32,895 nt of DNA. It comes from Oscillospiraceae bacterium (GTDB taxonomy: Bacteria; Bacillota; Clostridia; Oscillospirales; Oscillospiraceae). The DNA lies in assembly GCA_017887695.1 (NCBI GenBank), contig JAGHHM010000062.1, positions 1-32,895 on the forward strand, written 5' to 3'. Of the stretch, positions 28,333 to 32,895 are shown one piece after another. Position 1 is the first letter of the stretch. Each line of letters starts with the position of its first letter. The notes below the pieces were generated by a model that saw only the letters and a list, made by a program, of their open reading frames with translations, was not told the origin of the DNA and did no database searches. The translations under genes were made by a program, and so were the position numbers.

Positions 28333-30372
28333 ATGGAAGCACAAAAATCCAAGAAGAGGGAGCTTATCAAGACCATCGCCATCGTGTTTCTGGCGGTGCT
28401 GCTGGTGTTGACCTTTTTCTCCAACACCATCATGAACCGTTCCCTGCCTGAGGTAGCTACCGGTATTGTCAATTCCGGTACCATCAATGCCAAGATCCGC
28501 GGCAGCGGTACGATTTCTGCCAACGAAAGCTATGAGGTTATTTTGAATCAGACCCGGGAGGTTCGTTCCGTCTGCGTGAAGGTAGGAGATACTGTGAACC
28601 AGGGGGATCTGCTGTTTGTCCTGGGCGATATCGAGAGCCAGGAGCTCCGGGATGCTGAGGAGCAGCTGTCGACTTTGCAGATCAACTACCAGAAGCAGGT
28701 CCTGGAGCTATCCAAAACATATGCCCAGAACGACCGCAGCCTCCAGGTGATCCGGGAGGATCTGGAGAAGGCGATTGCCCGCCGGGACGCCAACAAGGTG
28801 ACTGACGCGGATATCTCTTATAAGAAAGGTGACCTTGCTACTGCGAAAAACGAGGTGGCTCAGTTGTCCTTGATTCTGGAGGAGCTTAATGCGCTGATTG
28901 CCGACAACGGGGAGTATCAGGCGGCTCAGGCGGCGGTGACGGAGTGGAGCGGCAAGGTAGATACGGCTCAGAAAAAGGTGGAAGAGATCAAGGCAAAACT
29001 GGCGGAAGCCGGCAGTACCAGCGATATCAACCAGCTGAAAAGGGATATGGAGGCAAAAGCTGCCGCTATGGAAAGAGCGCGCAATGAGCTGACAACTGCT
29101 GAGTCGGCCTTGACGGAAGCGCTTAATAATTCTGTTTATTTGGAGATTGAGGCAAAAGCCAAGCAGGCTATGATCTATGCAGGGGTAGATATTACCGACC
29201 CAGCAAAGTTGGAAGCCTATATTCAGAATGTGATTGCAGAGGCCGCTGATGATACGAAAACACAGTATCAGAATGCTTACAACTCTGTGAGTGCCGCCAA
29301 AAATGCCTATAATACCGCCACTACCAAATATAATGGGGCGGTATCTGCCTATAACACGGCTAAAGAGTTATACGAGTCTGCTTCCAGCGGCAACAATGTG
29401 ATCACTACGCTGACCCAGCAACTCAACGCCGCTCAAAATGAACTCAACGCGGCTAATTATCAGTTGCAGATGGCCAATGCAGCTCTGACCCAGGCAGAAA
29501 ACAGCAACAAGGCTGTCAAAGAGCAGATCAAGGGTTATGAGGCAACAAAGCGCCAGCAGGATGCCCTCGTCACCACCCTGACGGACGAACTGGCTGCCAT
29601 GGAGGCACAAAAGACCATCTATGATGAGGCAGTCACCACGGTGGAAACCAAGGAGCGGGAGCTGGCAGACGCCCTCAGCGGCAAGGATATTGACAAACAG
29701 CTCAATGACCTGAATCTTCAGGCGACCCGGCTCCAGATCGACAAGCAGAAGGAGTTGGTGGCCAAATACCGTGAGGAGGCTATTTCCACGGAAATCACCG
29801 CCAACGTGTCCGGTACTGTCAGCGCCATCAATGTATCCGCTGGCAAGGAGACCACGGCAGGTTCTCCCATGGCAGTCATTGATGTGGTGGACCGTGGCTA
29901 TACCATCAAGATCCCGGTGACCAATGAACAGGCCAAGCAGGTTAAGGTGGGCGATACTGCCGATGTAAGCAACTATTACTGGGGCAATGATATTACGGCT
30001 ACCCTGGAATCCATTACCTCTGATCCTGAAAAGCCGGGCCAGGGAAAACTTCTGATCTTCCGTATTACCGGTGAGATTGATGCTGGTACTACCCTTAGCC
30101 TATCTATTGGCCAGCGCAGTGCCAACTATGACAGCATTATTCCCAAGAGTGCTCTGCGGGAGGATACCAACGGCCACTTTGTGCTGGTGGTGACAGCCAA
30201 GAGCAGCCCCTTGGGCAACCGCTATGTGGCTACCCGTGTGGATGTACAGGTACTGGCAGAGGATGATACCAACGCCGCAGTGAGTGGCCTTGCCCAGGGT
30301 GACTATGTGATTACAACCTCCAGCAAGCCTCTGGAGGCCGGAACCCTGGTCAGATTGGTGGAAAACGCATGA
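28333..30372 (+). CDS. HlyD/MacA-like membrane-fusion (adaptor) protein
   Basis: The 679-aa protein has one N-terminal membrane segment (IKTIAIVFLAVLLVLTFFSNTIM), then half of a lipoyl-type domain (SGTISANESYEVILNQTREVRSVCVKVGDTVNQGDLLFVL). A very long coiled-coil follows (about residues 110-480; Ala/Gln/Lys-rich). The second lipoyl half (ISTEITANVSGTVSAINVSAGKE) and beta-barrel (PVTNEQAKQVKVGDTADVSNYYWG) come last, ending in RLVENA. The coiled-coil is much longer than in typical MacA. ATG 28333 has AAAGGAAGAG 8-9 nt upstream. It overlaps the next gene by 4 nt. Such adaptors usually belong to efflux systems, so its place inside a sugar-importer operon is unusual. It may instead act as a wall-spanning scaffold. 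Confidence 0.9.
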   Translation: MEAQKSKKRELIKTIAIVFLAVLLVLTFFSNTIMNRSLPEVATGIVNSGTINAKIRGSGTISANESYEVILNQTREVRSVCVKVGDTVNQGDLLFVLGDIESQELRDAEEQLSTLQINYQKQVLELSKTYAQNDRSLQVIREDLEKAIARRDANKVTDADISYKKGDLATAKNEVAQLSLILEELNALIADNGEYQAAQAAVTEWSGKVDTAQKKVEEIKAKLAEAGSTSDINQLKRDMEAKAAAMERARNELTTAESALTEALNNSVYLEIEAKAKQAMIYAGVDITDPAKLEAYIQNVIAEAADDTKTQYQNAYNSVSAAKNAYNTATTKYNGAVSAYNTAKELYESASSGNNVITTLTQQLNAAQNELNAANYQLQMANAALTQAENSNKAVKEQIKGYEATKRQQDALVTTLTDELAAMEAQKTIYDEAVTTVETKERELADALSGKDIDKQLNDLNLQATRLQIDKQKELVAKYREEAISTEITANVSGTVSAINVSAGKETTAGSPMAVIDVVDRGYTIKIPVTNEQAKQVKVGDTADVSNYYWGNDITATLESITSDPEKPGQGKLLIFRITGEIDAGTTLSLSIGQRSANYDSIIPKSALREDTNGHFVLVVTAKSSPLGNRYVATRVDVQVLAEDDTNAAVSGLAQGDYVITTSSKPLEAGTLVRLVENA

Positions 30373-31484
30373 GGGCCCGGGAACTGTTTCGCCGCTTTGT
30401 CGGCATACTGCGGGGCTTCGGCTTTAAGCAGTGGTTCCTGCTGATTCTGAATGTAACGCTGGTTGCTGCCACCATTGCCTCCCTTGTGGGGCTGAATGTG
30501 GTTTGCAACACACTGGGCTCTGTGCGTGGTGCGGAGAGGTTCCGGGGAGACAGCGATATGCGCTTTGCTCAGATCGCTTGCTACCTGCCGGTGGGAAAAG
30601 GAAAAGAGGAGAGCGACATCCTCACATTCCGGCAGACCCTGGACACCAAGCTTATGGAGCAGTCTCTGGAAGCCCCGGAGAACGGCAGCCTTTATATCGA
30701 TGCATACAGCACCAGTGCCACGGTGACAGCCAGCAGTGACAGCAGCAAAAATGTGCAGGTAGAGGCCATTGCAGTGGGAGGGGAGTTCTTCTATTTCCAT
30801 CCCCTTCAGCTGCGCAGTGGCTCCTATATTTCCTCTGACGATCTGATGGACGACCTGGTGGTGCTGGATGAGGAACTGGCCTGGCGTCTGTTTGGCGGTG
30901 TGGAGCTGGAAGGAATGACCCTTACCATCAATAACCAGCCCTTTATGGTGGCGGGCGTTATCTCCCGGGAAACGGATTTTGCCACAAAAAGGGCGTACAG
31001 CGGTGAAGCGGGGCTCTTTATGTCCTACTCCGCCCTCAAACGGCTGGTGGATACCACAACCATCAGCTGCTATGAGATCATCATGCCGGATCCCATTACC
31101 AATTTTGCTATGGGCGTTGTTAAGGAGAGCTTCCCTCCGGAGCAGGTGGACGTGGTGGAGAACAGCAGCCGCTACTCCCTGGGACATCTGCTGTCAGTGA
31201 TCGGGAGCTTTGGCGATCGCTCCATGCGGGTCAACGGAGTGATTTATCCTTACTGGGAGAATGCCATCCGTCTGACAGAGGACTACGCCTCGCTGCTGCT
31301 GATCCTCAGCGTACTGTTTGCCCTGTGCCCCCTGACTTTTGCGGCTGTACTGATAATCAAGTACATTGTCCGGGGCTACCGGAAGGTGAAGAAAGCTGTG
31401 CCGGAGAAGGTGGAGGCAGTGATCGAGCAGCGCCGTGAGGAGCGTTTGGAGCGCGAATATGAGAAGAAAGCCGGAGGAGAATGA
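30369..31484 (+). CDS. MacB periplasmic-core-like membrane protein without permease core
   Basis: The 371-aa product has a first membrane segment (WFLLILNVTLVAATIASLVGLNVV), a large extracytoplasmic domain (about 45-300; RGAERFRGDSDMRFAQIACYL, YISSDDLMDDLVVLDEELAWRLFGGVELEGMTLTINNQPFMVAGVISRE), and one C-terminal segment (LLLILSVLFALCPLTFAAVLIIKYIV). A Glu/Lys/Arg-rich cytoplasmic tail completes it. MacB-type permeases have four segments with the domain after the first; here two or more are missing. VVLDEELAWRLFGG is the MacB_PCD-like motif. ATG 30369 overlaps the adaptor gene by 4 nt. No MacB-type ATPase is present. It probably partners the HlyD-like protein, but transport is unlikely without the FtsX core. 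Assignment is by pattern. Confidence 0.78.
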   Translation: MRARELFRRFVGILRGFGFKQWFLLILNVTLVAATIASLVGLNVVCNTLGSVRGAERFRGDSDMRFAQIACYLPVGKGKEESDILTFRQTLDTKLMEQSLEAPENGSLYIDAYSTSATVTASSDSSKNVQVEAIAVGGEFFYFHPLQLRSGSYISSDDLMDDLVVLDEELAWRLFGGVELEGMTLTINNQPFMVAGVISRETDFATKRAYSGEAGLFMSYSALKRLVDTTTISCYEIIMPDPITNFAMGVVKESFPPEQVDVVENSSRYSLGHLLSVIGSFGDRSMRVNGVIYPYWENAIRLTEDYASLLLILSVLFALCPLTFAAVLIIKYIVRGYRKVKKAVPEKVEAVIEQRREERLEREYEKKAGGE

Positions 31485-31487
31485 TCC

Positions 31488-32711
31488 ATGGCAAATCTGA
31501 GCTTACGAAATGTGAAAAAGGTATACGACGGTAACGTAGTGGCGGTGCAGGATTTCAACCTGGAGATTGCTGATAAGGAATTCATTGTCCTGGTAGGCCC
31601 TTCCGGCTGCGGAAAGTCAACCACTTTGCGGATGGTGGCGGGCCTGGAAGAAATCAGCGATGGAGAAATCTATATTAACGACGTGCTGGTCAACCGGGTT
31701 CCGCCCAAGGACCGTGATATTGCCATGGTGTTTCAGAACTACGCCCTCTATCCTCATATGACGGTGTATGACAATATCGCCTATGGCCTGAAGCTGCGGA
31801 AGTTCCCCAAGCGGGTTATTGATGAGAAGGTACGGGAGGCGGCAGAGATCCTGGATATTTCCGAGTTGCTCCGGCGCAAGCCCAAGGCCCTCTCCGGTGG
31901 CCAGCGCCAGCGTGTGGCCATCGGCCGGGCCATTGTCCGGGAGCCTCAGGTGTTCCTGATGGACGAGCCGCTGAGTAATCTGGACGCAAAGCTCCGTAAC
32001 CAGATGCGTTCTGAGATCATCAAGCTTCGCCAGCGGATCAATACCACCTTCATCTACGTTACCCATGACCAGACGGAAGCCATGACCCTGGGAGACCGGA
32101 TTGTCATTATGAAGGATGGCTTTGTCCAGCAGGTGGGCACGCCCCGGGAGGTGTTCAGCCATCCCGCCAATGTCTTTGTGGCCGGCTTTATCGGAACACC
32201 CCAGATGAATTTCTTCGACGCCCGGTTAGTCCGGGAGGGAGAGCGGTATTTCGTGGAGCTGGCAGGGGCCCGGGTGGCTTTGTCACGGGAAAAGCAGGAG
32301 CGGCTCCTGGCCGGCGGAGTAGAATCCCGGGATGTGGTCCTGGGCGTCCGCCCGGAGCATATGTACCTGACCCATGATACCAACGCGGTGCAGGCGTCAG
32401 TGGACGTGTCGGAAATGATGGGCAGCGCGGTTCATATCCATGTGGCTGCCTGTGGCAGGGATGTGATCATCATTGTTCCTGTGTCTGAGGATGAGGAAGA
32501 GGCCCGGCGGGCTGTGCCCCAGATGGGGACGCCGGTGCGCTTTACCTTCCATGGTAGTGCCGCTCATGTCTTTGATAAGGAGAGCGGCGTGAACCTGGAG
32601 CAGCTGATGGCGGAAAAGAAAGAACCGGTTTCCCCTGAGGCTCCTCAGCCGGAGCTGGAGCCGGCGGCAGTAGTGGCTTCCGCCGACATGGGGGATCCCT
32701 TTTCTGAGTAA
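31488..32711 (+). CDS. ABC importer ATPase (MsmK/UgpC/MalK type)
   Basis: The 407-aa ATPase shows Walker A GPSGCGKST (residue about 37), Q-loop FQNYALYPHM, signature LSGGQRQR, Walker B VFLMDEPLSNLDAKLR and H-loop YVTHDQTEAMTL. A C-terminal regulatory TOBE/OB region (VVLGVRPEHMYL) follows, and the last 30 residues are a Pro/Glu-rich tail. MsmK-type ATPases can serve several sugar importers. ATG 31488 has CGGAGGA 8 nt upstream and follows the MacB-like gene by 3 nt. It is the only ATPase of the operon, so it must energise the two MalF/MalG permeases. Confidence 0.95.
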   Translation: MANLSLRNVKKVYDGNVVAVQDFNLEIADKEFIVLVGPSGCGKSTTLRMVAGLEEISDGEIYINDVLVNRVPPKDRDIAMVFQNYALYPHMTVYDNIAYGLKLRKFPKRVIDEKVREAAEILDISELLRRKPKALSGGQRQRVAIGRAIVREPQVFLMDEPLSNLDAKLRNQMRSEIIKLRQRINTTFIYVTHDQTEAMTLGDRIVIMKDGFVQQVGTPREVFSHPANVFVAGFIGTPQMNFFDARLVREGERYFVELAGARVALSREKQERLLAGGVESRDVVLGVRPEHMYLTHDTNAVQASVDVSEMMGSAVHIHVAACGRDVIIIVPVSEDEEEARRAVPQMGTPVRFTFHGSAAHVFDKESGVNLEQLMAEKKEPVSPEAPQPELEPAAVVASADMGDPFSE

Positions 32712-32740
32712 ACCGCCTGCATAGATTTATAGCAACAATA

Positions 32741-32775
32741 AAAACGCCCGGCCTTTGATAAGGCCGGGCGTTTTC
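32741..32775. terminator. Bidirectional Rho-independent terminator
   Basis: A 15-bp stem aaaacgcccggcctt/aaggccgggcgtttt with a 4-nt loop is followed by a T run on both strands. It ends the importer operon and the convergent gene. Confidence 0.93.
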
Positions 32776-32780
32776 TCATG

Positions 32781-32895
32781 TCAGTGCTGAGGGGAATGGG
32801 CAGGCAGGAATTTCCAGAAATGCCAGATGTGCATGTCACAGGGCATGTCAATTCCGTGCTGCCCCAGAAAGCCGTACTGACGGTGGCAGCCGTGG
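32781..32895 (-). CDS. Partial convergent gene, C-terminal 37 residues
   Basis: A minus-strand frame is open from the window edge to TGA at 32783-32781 and ends just before the bidirectional terminator. It reads HGCHRQYGFLGQHGIDMPC then a Trp/His-rich stretch (DMHIWHFWKFLPAHSPQH). The composition is protein-like but no family is recognised. Only the end of the gene is present, so identity and start are unknown. Confidence 0.55.
   Translation of the reverse strand, partial: HGCHRQYGFLGQHGIDMPCDMHIWHFWKFLPAHSPQH

Overview
The window looks like a piece of a Clostridia chromosome, most likely a gut Oscillospirales-type (Flavonifractor/Lawsonibacter-like) bacterium. The grounds are GC-rich, CTG/GAG-heavy codon use, strong Bacillota ribosome sites, a T-box ahead of pheST, a glmS ribozyme, an alr-ndoA neighbourhood and typical low-GC Gram-positive families (DUF421/DUF4363, DUF819). 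The taxon is inferred from gene style, not from a marker match.

Region 1 (about 103-6455) is a compact integrated element bounded by a 25-bp direct repeat. The right copy lies in the 3' end of a host gene for an XRE/membrane protein, and the element supplies that gene with a new last codon, stop and terminator. The element carries a tyrosine integrase, a Cys-rich small protein, an ADP-ribosylglycohydrolase, a LexA-box-controlled 31-codon microgene, an XRE repressor with divergent promoters and repeated operators, a small two-helix membrane protein, a 50-aa helical protein, an excisionase-like protein, a zeta-kinase/ADP-ribosyltransferase-like protein with a second gene nested out of frame inside it, and a fragment resembling phage polyvalent-protein domains. 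I see no relaxase, replication, capsid or terminase gene, so it is probably a satellite-like or otherwise dependent element. Its most unusual traits are an ADP-ribose writer-like and eraser pair, and an SOS-induced microprotein that resembles the tail of the neighbouring non-cleavable repressor.

Region 2 (6426-11800, minus strand) holds the disrupted-end XRE/membrane gene and the pheST operon behind a Phe (TTC) T-box. PheT has about 100 extra residues. Region 3 (12000-14940) holds a DUF819 membrane protein, a VanX-type D-Ala-D-Ala dipeptidase and a convergent XRE-cupin regulator, a plausible dipeptide uptake/hydrolysis module. Region 4 (14980-18350) holds nnrD, a lipoprotein, alr and a MazF/EndoA-type toxin with no visible antitoxin.

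Region 5 (18400-21400) holds an exported protein, an unrecognised protein, nrdR, and a DUF421/DUF4363 membrane pair on the minus strand. Region 6 (21530-23815) is glmS behind its self-cleaving ribozyme. Region 7 (24054-32774) is a six-gene operon. It combines a carbohydrate-type ABC importer (800-aa binding lipoprotein, two permeases, MsmK-type ATPase) with an HlyD-like adaptor and a MacB-periplasmic-domain protein that lacks its own ATPase. A convergent gene is cut by the right edge.
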